Shown: piece by piece, positions 20,318-33,200 of the stretch
Numbering within the stretch: position 1 is the stretch's first letter
Layout of the letters: each line of letters opens with the position of its first letter
Source: Dipteronia dyeriana
Lineage: Eukaryota; Streptophyta; Magnoliopsida; Sapindales; Sapindaceae
Reading direction: 5' to 3'
Length of the DNA: 64,000 bases
Assembly: GCA_032871835.1 (NCBI GenBank)
Contig: CM065298.1
Coordinates: 15,257,096 to 15,321,095, forward strand
Translations under genes and position numbers: made by a program
Notes under the pieces: generated by a model
The model's database searches: none
What the model saw: the letters and a program-made list of their open reading frames with translations, nothing else
Told to the model about the DNA's origin: nothing

Positions 20318-22292
20318 GGATGGTGTATTGGATTGGGATTTTAATGAACAATTTTAGGGTGTAAGAATTTTATAGATTTGCAAGACTATTGGTATTATTA
20401 GGATTATATGGACTAGACTTTTAGGATTATTATGATTATATGGACTAGACTTTTAGAATTCTGAAATAATTTTTGGACTTTATTTATAGACTATTAGGAT
20501 TATCTTGACTTTATTTCAAAACTTTTTAGACTTTTATAAACATGGATTTTTAAGAGTCGATTGTACTATTCAATTTTCCCTACACATTAACGAATACCCA
20601 CATCCAATATGACACCCAATATATGTGGTTGTGATTGAATGCCCTTAACTTATAATTTCATGACGTCTTTACTAGAGAACCACTATATATATATATCAGT
20701 GTTCTAGAAATCGGTCTAAACGGCCGATTAATCGCCTCAATTCCTTTAGACGGCTGGTTACTGAGGAGAATTGGCCAAAATGGGCCTCATTCCACGGTCT
20801 TCGATTAATCGTGTAAGACAGCGACTGATCGGCTAGACGGCCAGGCAGAGTCAAAGCCATTGACCAAGACTAGCCAATTAAAAAAAAAAAAAAAAAAAAA
20901 CCTTGTTTTTAATTTCAAAGCCTTACTTCTTAGTTATTACAACTTACAAACCAAAATCAATTTGTTTCCTTCATCTTCAATTGGATAATTAAAGATTAGC
21001 ATAAATCAAAACCAATTTGTTCCCTTCATCTTCAATTGGATAAAATTAAAGATTGGCAGCAAATTAAGTAGCTAGTAGTTGCTAGTTGGTGACACCGACA
21101 CGCCATACTTCTTTGGTTTGAGTATGTGATCAATAACATAAATTTAAGAATCAAACTTTGATTTGACAATTATCAAATGTAATGAAAGAAATTTAGAAAA
21201 TATATACAAAAATTGTTAGTTTTTAATTTTTTATTAATTAGTTTGTTAACTTGTTGATGTTTGTTAGAATTTCCAATTTGTCATTTTTATCAATTAGTTT
21301 GTTAACTTGTTTTATGTTTGGATTTGAATTGGTTTGTGATTGTATTTCGATGTGTGTTTGGGGATTTTGATTGGTTTATGATTGAATTTGATTGATAATT
21401 TACTAATTAGGCATTTGTAGATTTGGAAAGAATTTTCTTAGGATTTGATAATTGAAATTTGTATATAATTGTGTTTTCCGATTAATCACCGACTAATCGG
21501 CCTAGGCGCTAGGCGCTGGATCTCCGTTCAACTAGCTTCTAACACTTACTAGAACATTGATATATATTAGTAAAACAATTATATCTTTATTTACACTAGT
21601 CATTACAATTTATGTATAAATAAACCATTATTTACACCTATCAAATGAGCATGAACAATAATAAAGATGTCACGATTATGAATTATTATTCAACATCTGT
21701 TCTATGAAAAAGTAAAAAAAAAAAAAAGTAACATTACTGCACTACTTCACCCTCCTATCTCCAATCTCCGATCTCCGATCACCAATCACTAATCCGTGGA
21801 CCACAACTCGTCCAAGCTGAAGATCCGATGGGGTATGGAAGATCTGATAAGGTATGGAAGTTGAGGAAATTGAAAATTTATGATGAAATTTGATGGGGGT
21901 GTGGAGGTTGAGGAAGCTGAAGATGATTTTGAGTGAGAGAGAAAAGTCTAAAAAGTATTGAGGGAGATGACAAGACAATTTTGGGTTAAAGTTATTTATA
22001 AATATCACCAAAAAGTCTGAAAAATGTATTTTGTCATAAAATACTAAAAATATTGATCCGTTACATCTTGAAAGTCTAGATACAATACCACAAGACAATA
22101 TGAACTTAAAAAAAAAAACTTAAAAGTCTAAATCCAATACCACAAGACAATATAGATTTTTTAAAAAAATCTTCAAAGTCTTGATCGAATACCATCAGAC
22201 TTATCTAATTTGTTAAAAAGTCTCAATCAAATATCACTAGACTTTACTTCCCCAAACTGTCTTACAAAATATTGAACCAATACATCCCCTAA
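20318..22292. mobile_element. TIR element (PIF/Harbinger-like) with nested hAT
   Basis: The left end GGATGGTGTATTGGATTGGG and the right end CCAATACATCCCC are imperfect inverted termini. TAA lies directly outside both, as expected for PIF/Harbinger-type 3-bp target duplications. Inner sequence on the right (CAATACCACAAGAC, AAAGTCT) resembles the inverse of the left interior. A related fragment occurs at 49615-49770. No transposase is present. The element at 20697-21559 sits inside it. Confidence 0.4.
20697..21559. mobile_element. non-autonomous hAT-type element
   Basis: The left terminus CAGTGTTCTAG and right terminus CTAGAACATTG are inverted with one mismatch, and both are flanked by ATATATAT, an 8-bp duplication (though low complexity). 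Subterminal palindromic motifs recur: CGATTAATCG near 20725, GATTAATCG near 20810, and GATTAATCACCGACTAATCG near the right end. This is typical of hAT subterminal transposase-binding repeats. No coding sequence is present. Confidence 0.65.
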
Positions 22293-22644
22293 AGCACTAT
22301 GTTGATTTCGTAAAATATGTAATAATGAATTCTACATTAAAAGCACGACTTCGACTAAATTTAATTGTGATTGACTATGTAATGGGAATGTGTTTTATAT
22401 GTTATTGTACCATATAAAATTATATATATGTTATTTTTAGGAGGATAACATTGAAATCAAATATTTTAAATGTAATTAAGTAATTTAGAATTAAATGAAA
22501 AGTCAATATTTTTTATTTTTATTTTAAATTGTTTGATCATTTATAAAAATAAAAAAAATAAAAAACAAATAAAACAACTTATTAATATCGATTCAGACAC
22601 ATTAAATGTTAAGTAAAAAAATATACGACCACAAGTTTAGACTA

Positions 22645-23220
22645 AAGGGTCGTTTGTTTTTTGTCTGAATACTGAACAGTTCTGATTTTTTTTAACAATT
22701 TAACAAAACAAAAATTCATCAATGAATATAATTTTACAAAGAAAGTTTAAGTTCAATTTATTGCAAAAAAAATTCAAATTATTTTGCATGTTGTCCACGT
22801 TTTCGGTGTATATAATTGAGGAAACTATTTTTGTTTTTTGCTTTCCTGGATCATATACACCGGAAACCAAATATATATAACAAAAAAAGTTACTATTTTT
22901 TTTTAAAAAAATAGGTTCTTGAATTATATACATCTGTCTCTATGAGAAGTAATTAGGCTTTTGTTTTTCTTTTTAAAAGTTACAATAAGAAATATGTTAA
23001 AAGAAATAATTTTACACCATAACAAATTATGATAAATTGGAAATATATCTTATTTGAGAGGATAGACTTGGAATAAAATATTTTAATTGTAATCCGGTGA
23101 GTTAAATTTAAGTTAAAAATCAAGATTTCTTTCTCTTTTTTAAGTTGTTTGACCACTTAAAAAATATAAATGAATTCAATTCAAATCTATTGAATTTTAA
23201 ATGGAAAAAACAAACGACCG
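22645..23220. mobile_element. MITE-like TIR element
   Basis: The left end GGGTCGTTTGTTTTTTGTCT and the right end AAAAAACAAACGACC are inverted over about 15 bp. It is non-coding. The target duplication is unclear. Confidence 0.45.
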
Positions 23221-23843
23221 TTAATTTTAAAATAAATTAATGAAGTGTACAAATTAAAAAAAAAAAGATCAGAGGTGCATGTATGGGTACTCTTTTTTAA
23301 TACATTTGAGTAGAATTAGTGGGTTTGGTGAATTTTTGCTAAACCCCTCTTGAAATTTAAAAACAGAGCATCCATATTTGCACCCAACTCTACTACACTC
23401 GTATCATCGGGATAGGCTATAAATTAAGAGTGTCTTTGGAAAGAAAAAAAAAATCTTAATTTAAGTTTTAGAATGAAGTTTATTTAAAGGAGTGTGAAAA
23501 GAAAATAATTGGGTTATAGGAAGAAAATCCCATAAATTAAACATAGCAGTATGAAGGGAAATTTTTGAAAATTAATTAGATTGGCTAAAAAGGGTAATTA
23601 AATCCTCTATTAAATGCCTATTCAAAAAAAATCCTCTATTAAATGCTTTTCAATCCAAATCTCTAGTATTACACCCAAATAAAAAAAAACATTAATTTCA
23701 ATATTTGAGATATCGTACCATCTATAGGCTTATTCTCATAAATGGCTTTTACTATCCTTAAAAACTCTCAACAAATTTAATACACCAAGATAACGTTTTC
23801 AAACATTTAGATTTATTTTTTAAAGTTATTTTTATTTCTTTGT
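23221..23843. other. upstream region of the OVATE gene
   Basis: AT-rich, no ORF, with no recognisable element beyond the TATA listed next. Confidence 0.4.
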
Positions 23844-23854
23844 TTATATATAAA
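23844..23854 (+). promoter_or_regulatory. TATA box of the OVATE gene
   Basis: TTATATATAAA about 75 bp before the ATG at 23927. This gives a leader of about 40-50 nt. Confidence 0.5.
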
Positions 23855-23926
23855 GCCCTCCACATCTCCAAAGTTGTTCAAGTCAATTGCATTATTGTAC
23901 AGTAAACGAAAGAGAGAGCCAAAGTC

Positions 23927-24799
23927 ATGCCTAAGCAACTTCAAAAATCTCTCCAAGTATGTCTGTCCAAAAAATCTCTCCAAGAATGCATCTCCAAGAT
24001 CAAAACAAACAATCAACTCAACTCCTCTAAAAATTGGATCCTTTCCAATTGCAAACACCCGAAAACCCTATCGTTTGACGTCAATAATAATGGAAACAAA
24101 GATCATAGCAACGACGACAACAGCAATGGTGCTGCAACGCTCGTGGACATCGATCGCTTCTTACAAGAGAATTTTAAATCTCTTTATCTCGAGGATGAGG
24201 AAGATAATAAAAAGGAAAGAGAGGAGAAGGAAAGAGGAGGCAACCGAGATAAAAGCCCCAGAGGGGTATTATTCGGATCACCTAGGTTTGATGAACCCCC
24301 ATCGGACCTACATGGGTCCCACAGGTTCTTCGTGTCACCTTCCAGGTCCGGCTCATTAATCGAGGATGTCCGGTTAAGTTTGACTACCAGCTCCGATGAG
24401 GACGTAGGATTTACCTCTATGTCAACCTCAACTACTAATAAAACCCTAAATCGTGAATCCTCCACAAGTTCTGATGATTCCAAGGATTCCAATCTTCCTA
24501 AAGACTGCATCGCCATCTTAACGTACTCTCCTAAACCGTACGACGATTTTCGAGGTTCCATGCAAGAAATGGTGGAGTCAAGATTGCAAGATCATCCAAA
24601 GGTTGATTGGGAGTTCTTGGAAGAGCTTTTGTTCTACTACTTGAACTTGAATGATAAGAAATCACACAAGTTCATACTAAGAGCTTTCGTCGATTTGGTG
24701 GTTGAATTACGACAAAATCCGATCAAGAATCCGGCTAGATCCCGGAAATTTCGAATTGCAAGCAGTGAAAGGAGAAGAAGAACGAGACATGTAACATAA
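23927..24799 (+). CDS. OVATE family protein (OFP14-like)
   Basis: Single-exon 290-residue protein. The N-terminus, MPKQLQKSLQVCLSKKSLQE, is basic. CKHPKTLSF and ATLVDIDRFLQENFKSLY follow, as in the OFP14 group, then a charged Glu/Lys-rich stretch and a Ser-rich linker. The C-terminal OVATE domain at about residues 203-268 includes IAILTYSPKPYDDFRGSMQE, the MVESRL motif, and FLEELLFYYLNLNDKKSHKF. OFPs are plant-specific transcriptional regulators, often repressors, that partner with TALE homeodomain proteins and affect organ shape. The ATG lies in AGTCATGCC, with an upstream TATA at the right distance. The subgroup call is from overall pattern only. Confidence 0.92.
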   Translation: MPKQLQKSLQVCLSKKSLQECISKIKTNNQLNSSKNWILSNCKHPKTLSFDVNNNGNKDHSNDDNSNGAATLVDIDRFLQENFKSLYLEDEEDNKKEREEKERGGNRDKSPRGVLFGSPRFDEPPSDLHGSHRFFVSPSRSGSLIEDVRLSLTTSSDEDVGFTSMSTSTTNKTLNRESSTSSDDSKDSNLPKDCIAILTYSPKPYDDFRGSMQEMVESRLQDHPKVDWEFLEELLFYYLNLNDKKSHKFILRAFVDLVVELRQNPIKNPARSRKFRIASSERRRRTRHVT

Positions 24800-24802
24800 G
24801 GT

Positions 24803-25248
24803 TTTGGTCATATGTATTCATTAAAGAAAATGATATGCGGTAACAAATAAATAAATAAATAAATGTTTTTGGTTTAATTGATCTCTGTTGTATGTTAACC
24901 CTCACATGGAATATGAATATATAATTTGTTTTTGTGAGTAATTTCAAGCAGAAGCACTTTGATTATGTTTTAAGTTTTGAATTTTTTTATTTTTTTTTTG
25001 GTATTTATTATATTGGTTTTTGTCTGTTGCCTGCTCCCCGGAGTAATTTTTACCAAGAATTGACTAATTATTATTATTAAAGAAAGAATTGGCTATTGAG
25101 TATTCTAATTCTTTAGGAAGAAAATGATAATCTGGTTTAGGTGAAAAGAACTCATGCTTTCTTTAACAAAGGATTCGATCTTGCACGATTCCATATCCAA
25201 CTGATTTTTGATTTGATTCAGATGAAATATTCAGAAATATATTCTTTG

Positions 25249-25281
<33 letters not shown>

Positions 25282-27296
25282 GAATGTTGGTCTATCCTCT
25301 AGATATAAATTAAGTGAAATAAGTTATAATAATCTCCTTAATTCATAGGTGGCTTCCGCTGTTGAATATAGCTAGATGAAAACAATGTCGTTTAGTTCAA
25401 CAATATTACAGGTTCGAGTCATTATCACCGAGGAGATATATCATACAAAAATTGATGGGTTGCTTTTGACCAAATGGAATTGGAATGCATCTCATTGCCT
25501 GTTGTAAAACGTTGTTTGTCCTATTTAGTGTGTAACCTTCTATAAGGATATTAATAATATTATAGTGTGACTTGTGCAACATATGGTTATTAGACTTTTC
25601 AATAAGATGGGAATATATCATCACGTCATCATATATGCTTACATGGTATGTCATCCGATAAAACAATGTCATAAATTTTTGGATTTATTATTATTTTGTT
25701 CTTTAAGATACTTAAAAAAAAAGGTTTTGATATAATGAAATTCATAGCTTGCAAACTTTACCGATAAAGCGGAGAGTGCCAGTTATATAAAGCATCAGGA
25801 TTCAAGAAAATGTAGAAAGTATATATGTATTATCAATTGATTGTCCTATTTAAAACCAGTAAACTTAGCTGGGCAGCTTCATACATTATGGAAAGAATCT
25901 CACCATTGTTTTCAAAACCCTTTTTTCCTATTTTGTAATATCAAAGAACCAAAATACAAAATAAAAAATGTTAAATGTTGAATTTGAAATCTAGACTTGA
26001 AATTATTCAAATTCATTCTTCACAAACAAGTGCAAAGTTTAAAGAGAGAATTGAACTTCCAAAACTCCTTAGCAGAGATATAACAAAGGATTTCAACAAT
26101 CTGGGATACCAAACATGAAACAAAGGTACTAAAGTTATATAACCCCAGAATACTCTTAACAATTCTAAATGCACTCATAAATAATTCATTCCCTTCTCCA
26201 TTTACAAAAAACTTCACTTCATAAGCATCTAAAATTCCACTACAAGATCCTATAAATAATCATATACAGAACAGTTAATCATAGCTGCAAATTGCCAGTG
26301 TCATTAAAAAAAAAACATTTTGCAATCAGACATCATATCGATGATACATAACTGTACTCTACCATTTCAAGGCGTCTTAGTATCTTTTTGCACCATGAAG
26401 CCTATCAAAAGGTGGGAAAGCAATGACTGGGGATTCTTTACGTGTCTTCTATGCATATACAAACATTGCTTTATCAACCTAAGTTGTCGATGTCGGCTTG
26501 TAACACTTGGACAAGAAGCAAATTGCCAAGTGAAATATATACAGTTACCAAGTACATATCATGAAATATATACACCCGTACAAAATCCCTTCATGAGAGT
26601 AACACGGAAAAGCACTAGAAGCTTGGATATCCAGGTAATACCAAAAACAAATGCCTGATAAGTCAAAATGTACAATGTAAGAATATATACCTCACTTCAG
26701 ATATTAAATTCCATTGTAAAAGTAATACAAAACTCAACTGCATTTAACAGGGTTCGAGAGATTGGAAGGCAGTTACAAGAAGTTGTAAAGTTTCTCTGAT
26801 AATTTAAGCTGCATCATCTACATCAGATTAAAATTTCACTTTTTTTCTTAAAAAAAGATGTAAAAAAACAATTATGTCGATAAACAAAAATGTTGCAGAG
26901 GATTATTTTCCTACAAAAACTAACCAAAAGTTGACAAATTTATGAAGTCATGTAGGAAACTAGGAACAAGATACCATTAGAAAAGCATGGGATGGCCTTA
27001 ACATCCCCGAACTAAGCCTTGGGTATTAAAAATATTTTTATCGCTACAATATTAAAACTTCTCAATCAATTATAATCAAACTGACAAACTCCGAGACCAG
27101 TACACATTTCATTTTTCTCTCTTTTTCACCCTGCCTTATGACTCCTCTCAGAGAGTTGTAACACGCTAATGCCATATGAAGAATGCATCTTTCTTCTATC
27201 AACAAATGCAAAAGTTCTAATAAAATGAATGTCCCTCACTTTCACTCTAAAGTGCTACTATTTTGAGTAGAGTTCCTTACTTTAACTGCAGAGTGT
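24803..27296. other. intergenic, includes RTEL1 3' UTR
   Basis: AT-rich with a (TA)n tract at about 25250-25279. GGTTCGAGTC at 25412 is a B-box-like string that could be a SINE relic. Sequence next to 27296 must hold the helicase 3' UTR (minus strand). I see no other gene. Confidence 0.4.
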
Positions 27297-30200
27297 TCAA
27301 TCATTAGTCTTGAGGTACTGTTCGTATAGAGGATGGTATTTGGCAGGGACATAATCCTTGAATCTGTCCATAATGACAATAGAAAAAGGGGAGGTGAGAT
27401 CCTGGTATAACTTGCAGAAATTCACTGAAATGTCAAAATAATGAACATAAACAAGAAAATACATGAAGATGAAGTAGAGAAGTAAGGAAAGAGGATAAAG
27501 AATAACTAGTTACAGTTTAAATAAATTGTCAATAAATACGATGATTGATTATTCATTTACAAAAAATTAGTGCAATATCAACTTCAGGCATAAGCATTAA
27601 CAAAACCACGACAGTCCAGCAATATCAAAGTGCATAGTCGTTCTGGTACATGCACAAAGAAGCTAATGATAGATTTTCCCTTGCAAATCAGTTTACAGTG
27701 CCACAACATGACCGGAAACTGAAACTTGAGACTGCAATAGGTGCAGCAAAGTTTTAGTAGCATTAATTATAGTAATACATAACCTACACTATTAAATATA
27801 TCCCCAATAATCAAAAACCAACATAGCATTGAATAAAAAATAGTAACTAGGTTTATCCTCAGCCAAAATTTTAAAGTTAAAGGCAAACGCAAAATCACTT
27901 ATAGTGCAGAAAGAACTTAAAACCTTTTAAGAAGAGGAAGCCTCTCAGGCCCAGAGAATAATTTTGCAATTGATTGTAGAACTTGACCAATTTTCATTGC
28001 CTCGGACTTCAGTGACTTCATGAACCCAACAAATTCTTTATATTCTGTGGCACTAAGCTTTTCTTGAACCTGCAAGTCATCAATAAAAAATCAAAGATTG
28101 TACTTGTGTTATGACATTGCTAGTCATCAGTTTCCATACATGGTTCTCATATAAAACTAAAGCTCATATTGGCAGAACTAATATTCCTATTTCCTAAACA
28201 CTTCACCTGAATCAAAAATGCAGATCCTTTTGTCTCCACATCACCGCAAGGTGGAGTGCTAGAACTAACACCTTCACTTTTTTGACTTAGAAATTCAGCA
28301 TCTCTCCTTTGAATTGCATCACCATCCTTAGACAGCAACGATGAGACTTGAGAATTTTGCTTGTTTCTACGATCAGAATTCTGTGGTTTTTCTTGCTGAA
28401 CTAAACTAGTATTAGAAAAAGGATCATTTAATTGTGATCTTTCAGCAGTAGACGAAATCCCAGGAGCAATTTTAGTAGGTTGTGTGGCATCATGCTCCAT
28501 GTTCAATACTTTACGCTTCTTAGCAGAACAAGATATTATTGATTCCACTTTCCTTGGCTTTTCATCCAATAAAGAATTACAAATTAAATCAATTACTTCA
28601 TGTTTTTTATATTGCTTATTTGTCCTCCCAGATAGTAATAGTTTTTTCTCATAGTGAATTAGATCACTTGAACCCTTCAATTTAAAAGCCTGAATAGCCT
28701 TATTAGGACTGAGAGATGCACGATTAGCAGGAAGTACTACTCCCGAGTGGCTTGAGTTGTTGCCTCTTTTGACTTTAATTAGAGAAGAAGATAGTGAATT
28801 TGTACAGCAAGCTTGATCAACTGCAGGGTTCTGCAATTAGATAACACCAAGAAAAACAGTTCATGCAAAGAAAAAAATTGAGACAAAAATGGGGGTGTAT
28901 GATAAAAGAACAAGAAAATTTACCGAAATATGAGATTTTTCTAGGTAAACTTTATCAATGGGCTTGGAAGATTCCATTTCTCTTACGTTTCCTGTGCAAT
29001 GACATTTACCATAAGCAGCAGAACTTGTAGCACAAACAACAAATTCTCGGCAATTATACACACTCGCAACATAACAACAAATTACCATGTGGCATATTAT
29101 TTACCAAACACAGACCGAAAGATTTTTTAAGGATATCGGTGAACTTTTCATGAGGATTCTAGCTATTGTTCCATTCGAGCAGAACAAGTAATATGATATA
29201 CTAAAAAAATTAATGTGTCAAATTAACGACGTTGAAGAAGCAAAATCATTGTACATACAGAGTAGATAAAAGCAGCTACTTCAGATCAGTTTCCTCTTTC
29301 CTGAGGTCAAATGTATCCAAATAATTAACAAAAACAGAGAGGGGAGTCAGGAGAGAGAGAGCTCAGAAATAGGAAGGAAGTTTATTAGATTGGGAATATT
29401 TTATTTTATTTTTACTCCAATTAAATAGCCTAGTTGGTTATATCTCTTATAGTGAAGCATCTTAATTTAGCTTAAGAAAATATCAAAATATAAAAGAGTC
29501 GGTTACATCAGGAAAATATATATATATAGTAACCAAGTGAATAGCCTAGTTGGTTAAACCTCTTACAATTAAGCAAGTGGCATAGGGAACATTTTCTCTC
29601 ACACCAACCTTGGAAAGAAATAATTTAAATTGTGTTTGTGCATGAAGTAGGATGGGCATGGTTTGTAGTAAGGGAAACAAACTAATAAAATATGAAGCAG
29701 AATGTTCAAATCAAGAATATTTGACAGGAAAAAGTCAGTTACGCAAGCATGAACATTTAAAAACACCAGATAACTAAGATATTGTATTCTATAGAAATTA
29801 AAAACATTTTGTATGGAACAAACCCAACCCGTACTTCTGTGTAAGAACTTCAAATTAATTTGGCTTTTGCCTGACAAGATGGTCCTTGATAATCTAAAGA
29901 AATTAACAAAGATATCAAGATCAAAAATACCATGAAGCTGATCATATTAAGCCAGAAGATACTTTACCCATGTCTTCAGATTTTATTGACTTGAGCTTAA
30001 TATGACTACAGGATACGTCATCTCGGAAAAAACGGGTCAGCGTAAAAACCACATTCCCAAATTTGGAATAACTCTGCAAGTGGAAATGGCTAAGTAAGAA
30101 AGTTTAATAAATAAACAGGTTTTTCTGAAACCACAAAATGTACCTTGATATGAGGCTGTATCCAAAGCGATATTTGGGACTGGCGATTTTGATGTACAAA

Positions 30201-33200
30201 CCTGTTAGTATCTCAGAATATGAATCAAGAGGCACAAAAGTTAAAATGCATAACAAGGTTCTACACTGACAGTTGTATTATAGCTCAACTCACCAGCACA
30301 AATGCTAATAAGATAAAGTGAAAACAATAAAAAAAATTAAACGCCTCCAAGTGCTCACATTTCTTCTATACGTTTCTATAAAAGAAATTAATTAGAAAAC
30401 ATATTTTTAAACCTATAGGTTATGGTTCAAAAAGAATCCTTAAAAACTGTCAAAGTGAGGTTATAAAAGTATTTAGAAAATTATAGAGATTCATCGATAA
30501 ATCACAGCACTACAGGAAGATAAAAATCAAGTCATAAATTCTTATAAGAGGTAATAATTACATATTGCAGGAAACACATTACACAGAAAAGTTTTACATA
30601 TTTTACGAGTCCTTTGATATTAGCATCAATAATTATACGCAATCTGGTGAAATTGCAGACAGAACTAACAGAAAACAAAAACCTTTCATCACAGAAGATA
30701 ATTGCTCCATAATCATGGCAATGACGAATTACACGTCCAACAGCCTGATTTACAGCCCGTGATGCTTGTTGATTGTACCATTCTTCTCCAGTTAGAACTG
30801 ACAATTTCAGCGCCTAATCAAAGCAGTGCGAAATTTTTTAATTTCAAATGAATATATATTATAACAGATCTAAAATTTTCTATGGTATCTTACATCAAGC
30901 AATATTGGTACTTTACTACCTTTAATTCTTGCCTTTGTGATAGTGCCTGTAGATCCAAGTACTCACGTTTCAGGCGAACCTGTCATACAGCAAAGCTAAA
31001 AATGAAGACGAGGACAAAACTCATGCTATCATTACAAAGTAATACGCACTAACAAATTGATCTGACAAAGATGAACAAGAATATTACACATGAATAATGC
31101 CCATTTCTGTACATCCAGACAACATAAAAAAGATAAGAGCTCAGTAACCCAATATTAAAACTTCATTGGCACAAACAACCAAGTGTACAGATAGCATTAG
31201 TATTGTCTAGACAATAGTACAATACAAACTTTATTTTTATGTATGTCCAAATATCCTAAATGGAATCATCGTGTACATAGATGCACGTATTTAGTACTAA
31301 GAGATTTTAATATAATGCTAAATAATGACAATTAATACAACACCGAGATGCAACTCAGAAATTCAAACATTATCAACATGATGAAAAGTCATAATTTTGT
31401 ATTGGCAGCTTTAATCAATTATTATAAACCCATGTGCAAGATCTTGATAGTTAAAGCTTGAAAACAGCTGATGCCAATGATAAACAAACTTGCAAAGAAG
31501 AACAAAGTCTCAAGACAAAAAGGGGATAGAAGATTATCATACCTTAGGATCATTTATTGTAGCAAATGGCATACCGGTGATGACTACAGCTCTCCCAGCG
31601 TGGTCAGAGAAATCTAATCCTTCGCTCACCTGATAAATAAGAGATGAATTATAGACGGGATTGAAATTAAAGCATTTACAGTGTTTAATTTAGATGAATT
31701 ATCAAGATTCAAGAGGCTGTTCAAAGACCACCTATAACAATGAAGTGTTGCTTAAAAGTCGGGATGATTAATACCTTTCCACGACAAACAGCAAAAAATA
31801 CTGCACCAGAAGCTGTAGTGTCTTTAAGCTTAGCCATATAGTCCTGTAAAAATAAAACAATCAAATTGACTACCTCAGGTTAAGACAGTAAAAACATTAA
31901 AATATGGAAGAATAGTGATTAAATGTGTAGTTTTCTTAGGCACCTCAATAGCCGAAAGAAATGCTGAAGATTGTCTGGGTTCCACTACAGGTTTCTTATG
32001 TTTGCATATTCTTTCCCATATTGTTGATGAATTTCCATTAGTCTGCAAAATAACAAAACACAATTCATTTGCAATCAAAGATAAGAGCAAACAATACACT
32101 TCTTCAGTGGCTGAATGTAAAGGCTCGAGGGATGAGGCTACTTATGGCTTGGCAACAAGGCAATGAAATAATTGATATTGAAGGAGACTATGACACAATG
32201 GCTGATCTTCTAAAGACCCATGACAGCTTTGGACCAATGAAGTAGATATTGGTTTCGGTGAAAATATCGGGGGTCCAAATTTTTAAAAAATTCGGTTGAA
32301 TTTCGGTTGAATTATCGGAAATATCACTAATATCCTCAAAATGTCGAGGATGATTAAAAAAAAAATACCGGTCCCCCAAAATATGGAAAATATTGAGAAT
32401 ACTTCAATCAAAGTATCAATATTTACTTCATTGCTTTGGATCTTAATAGGTGATGTACGAAAATCTTTAAACAAATTTTGAGACCAAACATCAACAAGTT
32501 TGTGTTAAAAGCAACAAAGTAACTCATGTCGTAACATATATAGGACAGGCAAAACATTTTTTTCCTTCCTCAGGTGCGGCAAGACATGAGGGATCCTAGT
32601 CAGAAAATAATGATGATAAAGAAGTCACTTCCTCAATTATAGCGTTTGATGACTTACCGTATTTTTCCAGCACCCAATGCATTGGTCCAAAAGATAGTAA
32701 GAAGGAAAGAATACGAGTAGTCCATCAGGTACTATACGTGCAATATTGACTGGAACATGAAATTCAAGACAAAAACATGAATAATGGTAAGGCTAATGAT
32801 CAAAACACCGTCCATTTATCAAAAAGAAAACTTACAGCCAGTACTTCAGCTAAATTTAGGTAATGCACTAGTTTCTATAATAGTTGAATGTCCATGCATC
32901 TTTTACAATAGTTATGAAAACTTGCCATGCTCTTTTAGATGTATAAAAATCAGCCATTTAAAACTTTAGTAAGAAGGTTATTCTGCCCTCGAATATCACA
33001 AGACAGTTAAACACAACCACTATTGATGATGCGGGTACAAGGAAAAGATCAAAGGGGAATGAAATCAAGTCACAATTAAGAGGAGTCATAACCAAGGAAA
33101 AAAGTTCCCCATTAATTTTCACAAAGATATGTGATTAGATGATAGATAAATGATTATTACTCATCCTTCATCTCTTCACCTCAAATGCAAGATAAAACCC

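Noticed and set aside
25320..25560. B-box-like GGTTCGAGTC as a tRNA or SINE
   Set aside because: No tRNA cloverleaf, A-box or A-rich tail could be shown.
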